Counted from the first letter of the stretch, positions 41,801-49,861 are shown. The stretch: DNA of 64,000 bases from WJLG01 sp964602485 (GCA_964602485.1 CAZRQU010000001.1:1-64000); one strand, 5' to 3'. The notes: generated by a model not told the origin, from the letters alone. Made by a program: numbers and translations.

Positions 41801-42807
41801 TGAGAACTTTCCATTCTGGCGGTGTTGCCTCTCAAGAAGATATAACCCAGGGTCTGCCTAGAGTTGAGGAGATATTCGAGGCCAGGACCCCTAAGAAGAA
41901 AGCTATAATCTCAGAGGTTAGTGGACAGGTTAAAATAGAATCTGAACAAAAAGTGATAAAAGATGAGAACGGCAAAGAAGTTATGGTAACCAACCCGAAG
42001 GTTAAGATATTGAAGATAAGTTATCAGGGTGAATCCAGCGAGAAATATAAGTTCTCTGTATATGTGAGCGAGGAGAAGGCCGAAGGGGTGGCCAAGAAGG
42101 ACATCAAGACCGATGTTAAGGTCAAGGACGGCGAAGAGGTGAAGAAAGGCGATGTTCTGTTCACCGTTGGGAAAAGAGAGGTTAAGGCCAAAGATTCCGG
42201 CAAGGTCAAAGTTGATGATAAATTCGTGAAAGTTACCAGCAAGGCCAAGAAGACTCTGGAATATATGATCCCTAAAGGGATGGATATATTGGTCGAAGAC
42301 GGAGAGAAAGTTGAAAGAGGGCAGAGATTGACCGAAGGTAGTCTGGATCTGCAACAGTTATATAAGTTAAGAAATAGATTGGAAGCTCAGAAATACATAA
42401 TCAAAGAGATACAATATGTTTATTCATCTCAGGGTCAACCTTTGAATGATAAGCACGTAGAGATAATAGCCAGACAGATGTTCTCTAGGTTCTTGATAAA
42501 AGATGCTGGAGAATCTCCATTATTACCTGGAGAAGTGGTGGAAGATGCGGTTCTTGCCCGTATCAATAAGAAGGTTAGGGATACTATAAAGTCTGACAGA
42601 CTTCTTTCCGGTATCACCAAGGCTTCTCTTACCACAGAGAGCTTCTTATCAGCGGCTTCCTTCCAGGAAACTGCCAGAGTCCTTATTGAAGCGGCTATTT
42701 CCGGTAAGATAGATTACTTAGAAGGACTGAAAGAAAATGTCATTATCGGTTGCTTGATACCGGCCGGTACTGGTTACAAAGGAAAAAAGAAAAGAGTAAA
42801 ATATTAA
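38845..42807 (+). CDS. rpoC: RNA polymerase beta' subunit
   Basis: 1320 residues. N-terminal zinc site C63xC65...C78xxC81 (CYCGKYKKIRYKGVICDKCG), active-site NADFDGDQMAVHVPL with the Mg-binding Asp residues at 537, 539 and 541, the bridge-helix/trigger-loop region (GARGSWAQLTQIIGMKGLV...), the second zinc site CQAERGICVKCYG, and the C-terminal FIKDAGESPLLPGE...SFLSAASFQETARVLIEAA. A lysine-rich coiled-coil insertion at about residues 155-200 (KKKSISDDLKKQEKEIKASK) is notable. Confidence 0.97.
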   Translation: MLNPIKTSDFDAIKLKLASPDDILEWSHGEVTRPETINYRTQKPEKDGLFCERIFGPTKDWECYCGKYKKIRYKGVICDKCGVEVTRSIVRRERMGHIELQTPCSHIWFLRGISSKIGMILDLSMQALERVIYFASFIVTDVDEELKNQTIDQVKQEYKDKKKSISDDLKKQEKEIKASKNQLIKEGMKAEEADKKIAKEIETLEKAKEEKLEKLTSYFNESARELKDLKPMLIISEDIYQNLSLKYGHIFEAGIGAEAVKKVLARIDLKKTIKELDEKYKDAIDSKKEKMIKRLKVLKSLEANDIRPEWMILTHIPVIPPDLRPMVSLEGGRFATSDLNDLYRRVINRNNRLKQLIDLNAPEVICRNEKRMLQEAVDALIDNSARASKTVVASTGQKRQLKSLADSLKGKQGRFRQNLLGKRTDYSGRSVIVVNPKLNLDQCGLPKLMALELFKPFIISKLIKREIVHNVRSASRYIEAGHNEVWDILEEIVDHAYVFLNRAPTLHRLGIQAFKPTLIEGKAIQIHPMVCTAFNADFDGDQMAVHVPLTEEANMEAKEIMLSSKNLLKPATGDPIVSPNQDIVWGAYYITLGEEVTEEEITDEDKKSLKFFSDENEAKMSYSNHFTGLHDMIIVRIQEGRLIKTTPGRVLFNEILPPKLRFINKNVKKGDLKNLVRDCLRIYGLEETVKFVDNLKNEAFSLITKSGWSFGIGDLNDVTKVDELLKEAENEVVEVHDQFDEGLLTESERSSKVIEIWSNVKEEITEACKKELTADNPVHSMIESGARGSWAQLTQIIGMKGLVTSPSGGVIELPVKGNFKKGFDVLEYFIASHGVRKGLSDTALRTANAGYLTRRLVDVSQDIIVSNDDCGDKEGILLTKAESEEMGETLLKRITGRYLAKDLKNSKGDVLAKAGEIVDDNLALQIKKEDIEEASIRSVLSCQAERGICVKCYGNDLGNNQPVKMGTPVGIVAAQSIGEPGTQLTMRTFHSGGVASQEDITQGLPRVEEIFEARTPKKKAIISEVSGQVKIESEQKVIKDENGKEVMVTNPKVKILKISYQGESSEKYKFSVYVSEEKAEGVAKKDIKTDVKVKDGEEVKKGDVLFTVGKREVKAKDSGKVKVDDKFVKVTSKAKKTLEYMIPKGMDILVEDGEKVERGQRLTEGSLDLQQLYKLRNRLEAQKYIIKEIQYVYSSQGQPLNDKHVEIIARQMFSRFLIKDAGESPLLPGEVVEDAVLARINKKVRDTIKSDRLLSGITKASLTTESFLSAASFQETARVLIEAAISGKIDYLEGLKENVIIGCLIPAGTGYKGKKKRVKY

Positions 42808-42889
42808 TATTCGCACAACGCATAACGCGTAGCGCATGACAATATTCATATTTCGTTATGCGTTATGAGTTACACGTTACGAGAAATAT
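42808..42889 (+). repeat. GTTATGC/GTTACGA heptamer palindrome
   Basis: Left arm CGCACAACGCATAACGCGTA and right arm TTCGTTATGCGTTATGAGTT are reverse-complementary with a 7-bp period around the AT-rich centre (about 42840-42853). This is the clearest two-arm example in the window. It lies between rpoC and rpmB. Confidence 0.8.
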
Positions 42890-43066
42890 ATGGCTAAAAG
42901 ATGTGATATTTGCGGAAAAGGCGCAACCAAGGGGATCAAGAGGTCACACTCTAATATAAAAACAGCCAGAAGACAGAATTTGAATCTTCAGACAAAGAAA
43001 ATAGAGGGGAAGAAGATGAAAGTTTGCACTAGCTGTTTGAGGAATATAAAAAAGAATTCCGAATAG
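42890..43066 (+). CDS. rpmB: 50S ribosomal protein bL28, zinc-binding form
   Basis: A 58-residue ORF starting ATG at 42890. It reads MAKRCDICGKGATKGIKRSH, then NIKTARRQNLNLQ and KVCTSCLRNIKK. The layout, with CxxC near the start and CxxC near the end and the HSN.KT.R...N motif, is that of bL28 with a zinc site. It stands between rpoC and the M50 protease gene, only 3 bp before the latter. Confidence 0.93.
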   Translation: MAKRCDICGKGATKGIKRSHSNIKTARRQNLNLQTKKIEGKKMKVCTSCLRNIKKNSE

Positions 43067-43069
43067 ATT

Positions 43070-43681
43070 ATGGATTCATCCCTTTTGATTTTTTCTTTAT
43101 TAGTGTTGATAATGTCCTCAGTCGTTCATGAGTATATGCACGGCTGGACGGCTAATGAGTTGGGTGATCCAACTGCTAAGATGTTGGGGCGTTTGACTTT
43201 GAACCCTTTGGCTCATTTGGACCCAGTGGGTTCATTCCTGTTGCCAATGATAGTTTATCTGGGTAGTGGGGGAGCTTTTGTTTTTGGTTATGCAAAGCCA
43301 GTTCCCTACAATCCTTTGAATCTGGAGGATAAGAAATATGGTCCGGCCAAAGTAGCGGCTGCCGGCCCTTTATCCAATTTAATGATCGCTGTTCTTTGCG
43401 GCTTGGTGATACGGTTCATACCCATCAGTAATGAGTCATTTATTATCCTGCTATCGATGATAGTGCAGATAAATTTGATATTAATGGTGTTTAACCTTAT
43501 CCCTTTGCCTCCGCTAGACGGCTCTAGGGTGTTGTCAGCTTTTTTACCGGCCAAGTTGCAGGTAAAATATGCTTCATTGGAAAGATATGGGATGTTTTTG
43601 GCTCTAGCTGTCGTGATGTTCGCTTTTCCGGTCATATTAGTGATAGTCAATTTTCTTTTTAGGTCGATAGTCGGTGTTTGA
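43070..43681 (+). CDS. Site-2 protease family (M50) membrane metalloprotease
   Basis: A 203-residue integral membrane protease with zinc motif HEYMH (residues 20-24) in the first hydrophobic segment and a second metal-site motif NLIPLPPLDGSRVL in the C-terminal half. In between are NPLAHLDPVGSFLLPM and FGYAKPVPYNP, both typical of the small RseP/SpoIVFB-like group that lacks PDZ domains. Four to six membrane segments are expected. The substrate is unknown. Confidence 0.93.
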   Translation: MDSSLLIFSLLVLIMSSVVHEYMHGWTANELGDPTAKMLGRLTLNPLAHLDPVGSFLLPMIVYLGSGGAFVFGYAKPVPYNPLNLEDKKYGPAKVAAAGPLSNLMIAVLCGLVIRFIPISNESFIILLSMIVQINLILMVFNLIPLPPLDGSRVLSAFLPAKLQVKYASLERYGMFLALAVVMFAFPVILVIVNFLFRSIVGV

Positions 43682-43758
43682 GATAAGCGTAATATCAGGT
43701 TGATTTGTTTGATATTCTGTTCGAAATACATATTTTGGTATTTTCGATCCCGGGAATC

Positions 43759-43787
43759 TTGACTTATCGGACGAACTTTGCTAATTT
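43759..43787 (+). promoter_or_regulatory. Promoter of the rpsL-rpsG-fusA operon
   Basis: TTGACT at 43759-43764, 17-bp spacer, TAATTT at 43782-43787; leader about 73 bases to the rpsL ATG. Confidence 0.65.
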
Positions 43788-43866
43788 ATTTATACAATAT
43801 TGAAAAACCAAAAGTAATTCAATAGAACATTCCCGATAATACGGGTTTGTTTTAATACTTTTATTT

Positions 43867-44286
43867 ATGGCTACCATTAATCAATTGGTGCGTAAAGGCA
43901 GAAAGAAGGTAAAGAAAAAAGCCAAAACTTTAGCCCTTCATGTGAATTCTGATACTTTGCATCGAAAGAAGACAGAAACCAAGAAAGGCGCCCCTTTTAA
44001 ACAGGGTGTTTGCTTGAAGGTGTCTACTACCACTCCTAGAAAACCTAATTCAGCTTTAAGGAAGATAGCCCGTGTCCGTTTATCCAACGGCATGGAAGTC
44101 ACTGCTTATATACCAGGCATGGGGCATAATCTTCAAGAGCACTCCATAGTATTGGTAAAAGGCGGAGGTCCTAAGGATCTTTCAGGTGTTCGCTATACTG
44201 TGGTTAGAGGTGTTTTTGATACTCAAGGTGTTGAAGGTAGAAAGAATTCAAGAAGTCTTTACGGTACTAAGAAAGAGAAGAAATAA
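43867..44286 (+). CDS. rpsL: 30S ribosomal protein uS12
   Basis: 139 residues; decoding-centre protein. TINQLVRKGRKKVKKKAKT at the N-terminus, KPNSALRKIARVRLSNGMEVTAYIPG and VLVKGGGPKDLSGVRYTVVRG at the streptomycin-relevant loops (Lys-Pro-Asn-Ser and Lys-Asp-Leu). First gene of the str operon. Confidence 0.97.
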   Translation: MATINQLVRKGRKKVKKKAKTLALHVNSDTLHRKKTETKKGAPFKQGVCLKVSTTTPRKPNSALRKIARVRLSNGMEVTAYIPGMGHNLQEHSIVLVKGGGPKDLSGVRYTVVRGVFDTQGVEGRKNSRSLYGTKKEKK

Positions 44287-44414
44287 ATTTAGTATATTAG
44301 GCACTCAGTTGTTCGGTCGATCAGAGATGAGCCAGGAAAGGGTATTTCGGGCTTTGACCAATTAACCGAGCGACCAAGTAACCAATTAACTAAGTAACCA
44401 GTTAACTAAAATAC
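44287..44414 (+). repeat. Heptamer palindrome between rpsL and rpsG
   Basis: Left CAGTTGTTCGGTCGATCAG pairs imperfectly with right GAGCGACCAAGTAACC; the right arm continues as CAATTAACTAAGTAACCAG units to the rpsG start. AGCC...GGCT closes the centre. Confidence 0.6.
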
Positions 44415-44882
44415 ATGAGAGGAAAACGAGGAACAAAAAATGATATCGAGGGCGACATCAAATATGGCGACCAAAATATCGCCAAATTGATAAACTATAT
44501 AATGAAAGACGGCAAAAGGTCTACGGCCCAAAAGGTTGTCTATGATACTTTTGATATATTAAAGAAAGAGACCAAACAGGACCCTAGACACATATTCAAT
44601 AAGGCCATTAAAAAAGTAGCCCCATTAGTAGAGATCCGAGGACGCAGGGTAGGAGGTGCCAATTTTCAGGTCCCTTGCCAAGTTAGAGGATCCAGGAGGT
44701 TTATTTTGGCTTGCCGTTGGATGATCAATGCTGCCAGGTCCAGAAAAGGTACTAAAATGGCCGAGAGCTTGGCTTCTGAGATGCTAGACGCTTCCAATGG
44801 TGAAGGAGCAGCCGTTAAGAAAAGAGAAGACGTGCACAGGATGGCTGAGGCTAATAAGGCCTTTGCCCACTTTGCCAGATAA
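44415..44882 (+). CDS. rpsG: 30S ribosomal protein uS7
   Basis: 155 residues; the main organiser of the 30S head. Conserved segments KLINYIMKDGKRSTAQKVVYDTF, VEIRGRRVGGANFQVPCQVRGSRR and KREDVHRMAEANKAFAHFAR are present. Second gene of the str operon. Confidence 0.97.
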   Translation: MRGKRGTKNDIEGDIKYGDQNIAKLINYIMKDGKRSTAQKVVYDTFDILKKETKQDPRHIFNKAIKKVAPLVEIRGRRVGGANFQVPCQVRGSRRFILACRWMINAARSRKGTKMAESLASEMLDASNGEGAAVKKREDVHRMAEANKAFAHFAR

Positions 44883-45155
44883 CTCGGATCCTCTTGTATG
44901 TCGCCTTAAGTCTGATAAGGCTAGCCCTTGAAAGCGACCTTAGTTGATCTTGTCGTTAAAATACTTATGGTTTTATTGCCGTAGTTCTGTCACGACTTAA
45001 AAGATCATCATGTTTTGCCTAAAATTTATTTCAGACAAAAAATTTTTAATTTTTTGGCGACCAAAGATCAATTTAAATGAGAAGATCTTAAAATTTGAAG
45101 AATATTTAAAAATTAATTTTGCGTTACGCGTTACGCGTTATGCGTTATAGGATAT
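44883..45155 (+). other. Leader region between rpsG and fusA
   Basis: No gene is seen in these 273 bp. GTCGC (44901-44905) can pair with GCGAC (44935-44939), enclosing GCCTTA...TAAGGC, to give a branched hairpin after the rpsG stop. Further on are AT-rich sequences and, just before fusA (45119-45150), four heptamers GCGTTAC-GCGTTAC-GCGTTAT-GCGTTAT. I could not find a convincing promoter. Confidence 0.5.
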
Positions 45156-47231
45156 ATGCCCAGAGAATTTCCTTTAGGAAAAGTTAGAAATATTGGGATC
45201 ATGGCCCACATAGACGCTGGTAAGACCACTTTTACCGAGCGCGTGCTTTTTTATACAGGTAAAAAACATAAAATAGGTGAGACCCATGAGGGCGCGGCTG
45301 ATATGGATTGGATGGAGCAGGAAAAGGAAAGAGGTATCACTATAACTTCAGCAGCCACTAGTTGTTATTGGAAGGAACATAAGATAAACATAATCGATAC
45401 TCCGGGACACGTTGATTTTACAGTGGAGGTGGAAAGATCGCTTCGTGTGCTTGATGGAGCCATAGCAGTCTTTGATGGCTCTCAAGGTGTTGAGCCTCAG
45501 TCGGAGACCGTTTGGAGACAGGCTGATAAATATAATGTTCCTAGATTATGTTTCGTCAATAAAATGGATAAGATGGGCGCTGATTTTTATATGAGTTTGG
45601 ACTCGATAAAACATAGACTTGATAATAATGCTCTGGCTGTCCAGTTGCCAATAGGAGCGGAAAGTGAATTGAAGGGCGTTATCGATCTGATAGAGCAGAA
45701 AGCTTATAAATTCGAAGGTAGCTTTGGTAATAACGTGGAAGAGATAGAGATCCCTGAGGATATGAAGGATAAGGTCGAGGAATATAGAAGTGCCATGATA
45801 GAAAAAGTGGTGGAGCAAAATGAAGCCACTATGGAAAAATATCTAGGTGGAGAAGAGGTGAGTGTGGAAGAGATCAAGCAGGCTTTGAGAAAAGGTGTTT
45901 TGAACAATGAGATATATCCGGTTTTTTGCGGAACAGCTTTGCAGAATGTAGGTGTTCAGCCGGCTTTGGATGCAGTGGTTTGGTATTTGCCGGCCCCTAG
46001 CGACCTACCTGACATAGTTGGCCATGACCCTAAAGATGAAGAAAAGGAGATACCGGTCAAAGCCAGCGATGATGAGCCTTTTTCCGGTTTGGCCTTTAAG
46101 GTGGCCACTGATCCGTATGTGGGTAAATTATGTTTTGTCAGGGTTTATAGCGGAAAATTAGAAGCCGGATCATATGTTTTGAATTCTGCCACAGGCGAGA
46201 AAGAGAGGGTTGGACGTCTATTGAGGATGCATGCTAATTCCAGAGAAGAGACCAGTGAGATATATGCGGGAGACATCATAGCGGCTGTTGGCTTGAAAAA
46301 TACCACTACCGGTAATACTCTTTGCTCTGAATCAAAGCCGGTCCTTTTGGAGAATATAAAATTCCCAGAGCCGGTGATACAGATAGCCGTTGAGCCAAAG
46401 ACCAAGGCCGATCAAGATAAAATGGCCTTAGCTTTGCAGAAGTTGGCCGAAGAGGACCCTACTTTTAAGGTTGAGACAGACGAGGAGACCAATCAAACTT
46501 TAATATCAGGAATGGGAGAGCTTCACTTGGACGTTCTTGTTGATAGAATGAAAAGGGAATTCAATGTCGAAGCCAATATCGGTCAGCCACAAGTTTCTTA
46601 CAGAGAAACGGTCAGAGGAACAGCTGAATCAGAATATAAATATTCCAAACAGTCCGGAGGACGCGGACAATACGGTCATGTCTATTTGAGAATAGAACCG
46701 CAAGAAGAAGGAGCCGGATTCGAATTCGCTAATGAGATCAAAGGCGGCTCTATCCCTAAAGAGTTCGTACCATCAATAGAAAAAGGTGTACGAGAGGCTA
46801 TGGACCAGGGTGTTTTGGTAGGCTACCCGATGGTGGATATAAAAGCTACGGTGTTTGACGGAAGTTATCATGAGGTCGATTCTTCTGAAGTTGCCTTTAA
46901 GATGGCTTCTATATTCGCTTTCAAAGATGCTTGTCAGAAAGCTAAGACAGTATTGCTTGAACCGGTAATGAAAGTGGAAGTTACCACTCCGGAAGAACAT
47001 ATGGGTGGAGTTGTAGGAGATCTTAATTCAAGAAGAGGACAAGTAGATGAAATGTCTGATAGAGGAAAGTCGAAAGTCATATTAGCCAGGGTTCCTTTGG
47101 CAGAGATGTTCGGATACGCTACCGATCTTAGGTCAATGTCCCAAGGAAGAGCTAATTATAGTATGGAGTTCTTGCATTACTCTGAAGTACCTAAAAATGT
47201 TCTGGAGAAGATCCGGGAAAATAACGGTTAA
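45156..47231 (+). CDS. fusA: Elongation factor G
   Basis: 691-residue translocation GTPase. G1 AHIDAGKTT, G2/switch region EQEKERGITITSAAT, G3 DTPGHVDF, G4 NKMDK, and C-terminal domains IV-V (SYRETVRGTAESEYKYSKQSGGRGQYGHV; TTPEEHMGGVVGDLNSRRGQ). Normal length. A small acidic gene and tuf follow. Confidence 0.97.
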   Translation: MPREFPLGKVRNIGIMAHIDAGKTTFTERVLFYTGKKHKIGETHEGAADMDWMEQEKERGITITSAATSCYWKEHKINIIDTPGHVDFTVEVERSLRVLDGAIAVFDGSQGVEPQSETVWRQADKYNVPRLCFVNKMDKMGADFYMSLDSIKHRLDNNALAVQLPIGAESELKGVIDLIEQKAYKFEGSFGNNVEEIEIPEDMKDKVEEYRSAMIEKVVEQNEATMEKYLGGEEVSVEEIKQALRKGVLNNEIYPVFCGTALQNVGVQPALDAVVWYLPAPSDLPDIVGHDPKDEEKEIPVKASDDEPFSGLAFKVATDPYVGKLCFVRVYSGKLEAGSYVLNSATGEKERVGRLLRMHANSREETSEIYAGDIIAAVGLKNTTTGNTLCSESKPVLLENIKFPEPVIQIAVEPKTKADQDKMALALQKLAEEDPTFKVETDEETNQTLISGMGELHLDVLVDRMKREFNVEANIGQPQVSYRETVRGTAESEYKYSKQSGGRGQYGHVYLRIEPQEEGAGFEFANEIKGGSIPKEFVPSIEKGVREAMDQGVLVGYPMVDIKATVFDGSYHEVDSSEVAFKMASIFAFKDACQKAKTVLLEPVMKVEVTTPEEHMGGVVGDLNSRRGQVDEMSDRGKSKVILARVPLAEMFGYATDLRSMSQGRANYSMEFLHYSEVPKNVLEKIRENNG

Positions 47232-47284
47232 TGCCCGATACGGATCCGTGTTCTCAAGCATTTTATAAAACCAAAACTTAAATT

Positions 47285-47752
47285 ATGAAAAGTCAATTGG
47301 AAAAAGCCATAGAGCTGGCTCAAAAGACAGGCGACAGAATAATAGTCGTTGATGATAATAATGATTCCGCCCTGGTTTTGATGGGTTTGGACGAGTATAG
47401 TGATCTGGTTAATATTAGGGAAGATATATTTGACGAGAACCTTGATATAAAAAGCTTGACAGAAGAAGAGTTACTTGATAAGATAAATCGCGATATAGTG
47501 ATGTGGCAAGAGAGGAATAAAGAAGAGGACATTAAAACAATGGAGGATGATTTTTTGTTTTCAAAAAATGACGAAGAAGAAGCAGTAGATGATCCGGATA
47601 TACCGGAAGAGAATATGTATTATTACGAGGAAACAGATAGGCCTAGGTCAGTAATTGAAGAGCTGGAAGAACAGGAAGATATCGCTGAGGAAAAAAATAA
47701 GAATTGGCAAATTTCCAGTGAGGTCAAGAATAGGGCCGAGGAAGTTGACTGA
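47285..47752 (+). CDS. Phd-like N-terminal domain with long acidic tail, unknown role
   Basis: A 155-residue acidic protein between fusA and tuf. The first 45 residues, with DRIIVVDDNNDSALVLMGLDEYSDLV, resemble the dimerisation/DNA-binding part of Phd/YefM-type antitoxins (strand-strand-helix ending in EYxxL). The rest is highly acidic and mostly helical (LTEEELLDKINRDIVMWQERNKEEDI), with no resemblance to a toxin-binding tail that I know. There is no toxin gene next to it. It may be an adapter or regulator expressed with the elongation factors; function is unknown. Confidence 0.55.
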   Translation: MKSQLEKAIELAQKTGDRIIVVDDNNDSALVLMGLDEYSDLVNIREDIFDENLDIKSLTEEELLDKINRDIVMWQERNKEEDIKTMEDDFLFSKNDEEEAVDDPDIPEENMYYYEETDRPRSVIEELEEQEDIAEEKNKNWQISSEVKNRAEEVD

Positions 47753-47800
47753 TCCTTCATCCTAATTTTAAAATTGAATTAAATAACAATTAAAGATCAT

Positions 47801-47861
47801 CGGCTGGTTGCCCTGCTAAAGCAGGAGCAAAAAACCCCGAAACCTCGGGGGCCGAAAGACC
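47801..47861 (+). promoter_or_regulatory. Branched RNA structure in the tuf leader
   Basis: Outer stem CGGC (47801-47804) / GCCG (47851-47854) encloses two arms: TTGC-C-CTGC-TAAA-GCAG-GA-GCAA (47808-47830) and CCCCGA-AACC-TCGGGG (47835-47850). Flanking GGTT and GACC may add pairing. It ends about 10 bases before the tuf ATG. No T-run follows, so it is not a terminator. Confidence 0.6.
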
Positions 47862-47869
47862 AATTTAAA

Positions 47870-49057
47870 ATGGCAGATAAATTCGAAAGAACCAAGTCAC
47901 ACGTCAATGTCGGTACAATCGGCCACGTTGACCATGGTAAAACCACTTTAACAGCAGCTATTTTGAAAGTTTTAGCTGCTAACGGTCTTACTGTATCCGA
48001 TAAGAGTGTCGATCAGATCGATGCTGCGCCTGAAGAAAAGGCCCGAGGTATTACCATCGCTACCGCTCATGTTGAATATGAGTCTGAGAAAAGGCATTAC
48101 GCCCACGTTGATTGTCCGGGTCATGCCGACTATGTTAAGAACATGATCACCGGCGCCGCTCAGATGGACGGTTCAATATTGGTGGTTGCAGCTACTGATG
48201 GTCCTATGCCTCAGACCAGAGAGCATATCTTGTTGGCTCGTCAGGTTGGTGTCCCTTATATCGTAGTTTTCTTGAATAAATGCGATATGGTCGAGGATAA
48301 AGAACTTATCGACCTAGTTGAAGAAGAAGTAAGGGATCTGTTGAAGCAATATGAATTCCCTGGAGATGATGCTCCTATTATAAGGGGTTCAGCTCTTCAA
48401 GCTCTTGAGAACCCAACTGGTGAATACGGTCAGGCTATAATGGATCTTATAAAGGCTTTGGATGAGAATGTTCCTGAGCCGGAAAGAGATGTTGATCAGC
48501 CTTTCTTGATGCCTATCGAAGATATCTTTTCTATCGAAGGACGCGGAACCGTTGTTACCGGTAGGATCGAAAGAGGTATCGTTAAATTGAATGAAGAGAT
48601 CGAGATCGTCGGTCTTAAAGAGACCACTAAAACCGTTGTTACCGGTATAGAAATGTTCAACAAACAGCTTGACGAAGGACAAGCCGGTGATAATGCTGGT
48701 ATACTTTTGAGAGGTACCAAAAAAGAAGATGTTGAGAGAGGACAGGTTTTGGCTAAGCCAGGAACCATAACTCCTCACACCGAATTCGAAGCCGAGGTTT
48801 ATGTATTGTCAAAAGATGAAGGTGGAAGACACAAACCTTTCTTCAAAGGCTACAAACCACAGTTCTACATAAGAACTACTGATGTTACCGGTGAGATCAC
48901 TTTGCCGGAAGGAACTGAAATGGTTATGCCTGGCGATACTGTCAATTTGAAGGTAAAATTGATAGCTCCTATCGCTTTGGAGGAGAAGCAGAAATTCGCC
49001 ATCAGAGAAGGTGGAAGGACTGTCGGTGCTGGTGTAGTAGCAAAAATAGAGAAATAA
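47870..49057 (+). CDS. tuf: Elongation factor Tu
   Basis: 395 residues; brings aminoacyl-tRNA to the ribosome. G1 GHVDHGKTTL, switch I with EEKARGITIATAHVEYE, G3 DCPGHADYVKNMITGAAQMDG, G4 NKCDMVED, and domains 2-3 with the usual RGTVVTGRIERG and EEKQKFAIREGGRTVGAGVV. Single copy in this window, preceded by a structured leader. Confidence 0.98.
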   Translation: MADKFERTKSHVNVGTIGHVDHGKTTLTAAILKVLAANGLTVSDKSVDQIDAAPEEKARGITIATAHVEYESEKRHYAHVDCPGHADYVKNMITGAAQMDGSILVVAATDGPMPQTREHILLARQVGVPYIVVFLNKCDMVEDKELIDLVEEEVRDLLKQYEFPGDDAPIIRGSALQALENPTGEYGQAIMDLIKALDENVPEPERDVDQPFLMPIEDIFSIEGRGTVVTGRIERGIVKLNEEIEIVGLKETTKTVVTGIEMFNKQLDEGQAGDNAGILLRGTKKEDVERGQVLAKPGTITPHTEFEAEVYVLSKDEGGRHKPFFKGYKPQFYIRTTDVTGEITLPEGTEMVMPGDTVNLKVKLIAPIALEEKQKFAIREGGRTVGAGVVAKIEK

Positions 49058-49070
49058 ATATATAGCTTGC

Positions 49071-49166
49071 CCCTCACCATTTTTGGCGGCAAAATCAGAA
49101 TATCATTTTCTGTAAAAAGAACTCAAGAAGCAAAAAACAAGATTTTGTTGCGGAAAATGGTGAGGG
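49071..49166 (+). other. Long hairpin between tuf and rpsJ
   Basis: The ends CCCTCACCATTTT and AAAATGGTGAGGG are a perfect 13-bp inverted repeat, and the next segment (GGCGGCAAAATC with GATTTTGTTGCGG) pairs with a few mismatches, giving a stem of about 25 bp around a 40-base loop. There is no T-run. It could be a processing or stability element, or a hairpin that separates tuf from rpsJ expression. Confidence 0.7.
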
Positions 49167-49221
49167 ATTATGGTGTATATTTGTTTGATACGCCTTGCCT
49201 TTACTTTAATAATTCAAAAAC

Positions 49222-49566
49222 ATGGCAGAAGAGAAAAAAACAACGGAAAAAGATGATGTAAAACAGAAGATCAGGATCAAGATCAAAGCTTTTGATCACA
49301 AGATCATTGATAAATCGACCAAGACCATCATTGAAACCGCCGAGAGAAGCAATGCTCGGATATTCGGCCCTATACCGCTTCCGACCGAAAAAACGAAATA
49401 CACGGTCAACAGATCGAGTTTTGTCAATAAAACGGCCAGGGATCAGTATGAGGTTAGAATACATAAGAGATTGATAGATATAGTTGATCCCGATGCTAAG
49501 ACCATAGAGAATTTGACCAATTTGAATTTACCGGCTGGAGTGGACGTGGAGATCAAGATGAAATAA
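49222..49566 (+). CDS. rpsJ: 30S ribosomal protein uS10
   Basis: 114 residues. IRIKIKAFDHKIIDKSTKTIIETA, PIPLPTEKTKYTVNRSSFVNK and YEVRIHKRLIDIVDP are the family core, including the loop used in NusB-dependent antitermination. The N-terminal 13 residues are a Lys/Glu-rich extension. It lies apart from rplC, with its own hairpin behind it and a new promoter ahead of rplC. Confidence 0.96.
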   Translation: MAEEKKTTEKDDVKQKIRIKIKAFDHKIIDKSTKTIIETAERSNARIFGPIPLPTEKTKYTVNRSSFVNKTARDQYEVRIHKRLIDIVDPDAKTIENLTNLNLPAGVDVEIKMK

Positions 49567-49615
49567 GAAGGTCGTAAGTTTTTTAAAATAAAATTATCTT
49601 ATATCTTTAAAAAAC

Positions 49616-49650
49616 TCCTTTAACGGTTTAAAGGATAGTCTTTAATTGAT
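49616..49650 (+). terminator. Possible terminator after rpsJ
   Basis: TCCTTTAA-CGGT-TTAAAGGA forms a perfect 8-bp stem; the following TAGTCTTTAATT is only moderately T-rich, so termination may be partial. Confidence 0.45.
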
Positions 49651-49704
49651 ATTTGATGATTATTTCGGAGGTAGTAACAAAAATAACAATATACATTATT
49701 AATA

Positions 49705-49733
49705 TTGACTTACATTGAACATTGTTGTATACT
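49705..49733 (+). promoter_or_regulatory. Promoter of the rplC-secY ribosomal operon
   Basis: TTGACT at 49705-49710, 17-bp spacer, TATACT at 49728-49733. Leader about 120 bases. Confidence 0.7.
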
Positions 49734-49766
49734 TTTTTCAAAGTAAGCAATGGGTATATTGGATAT

Positions 49767-49789
49767 TTACCTCTTAAGGTAAGTTTTTT
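49767..49789 (+). terminator. Leader terminator (candidate attenuator) before rplC
   Basis: TTACCT-CTTA-AGGTAA, a perfect 6-bp stem with a 4-base loop, followed by GTTTTTTG and a second T-run. It begins about 27 bases after the predicted transcript start and 73 bases before the rplC ATG. Confidence 0.6.
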
Positions 49790-49861
49790 GTTTTTTAAGG
49801 GTAAGAAGCTTTTTGGCAATTTTTTGCAAAAGATCTTCCTCTGCCACTATAGATAAAAGCT

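Noticed and set aside
43691..43716. AATATCA...TGATATT pairing after the M50 protease gene as a terminator
   Set aside because: Weak AT-only stem without a T-run.
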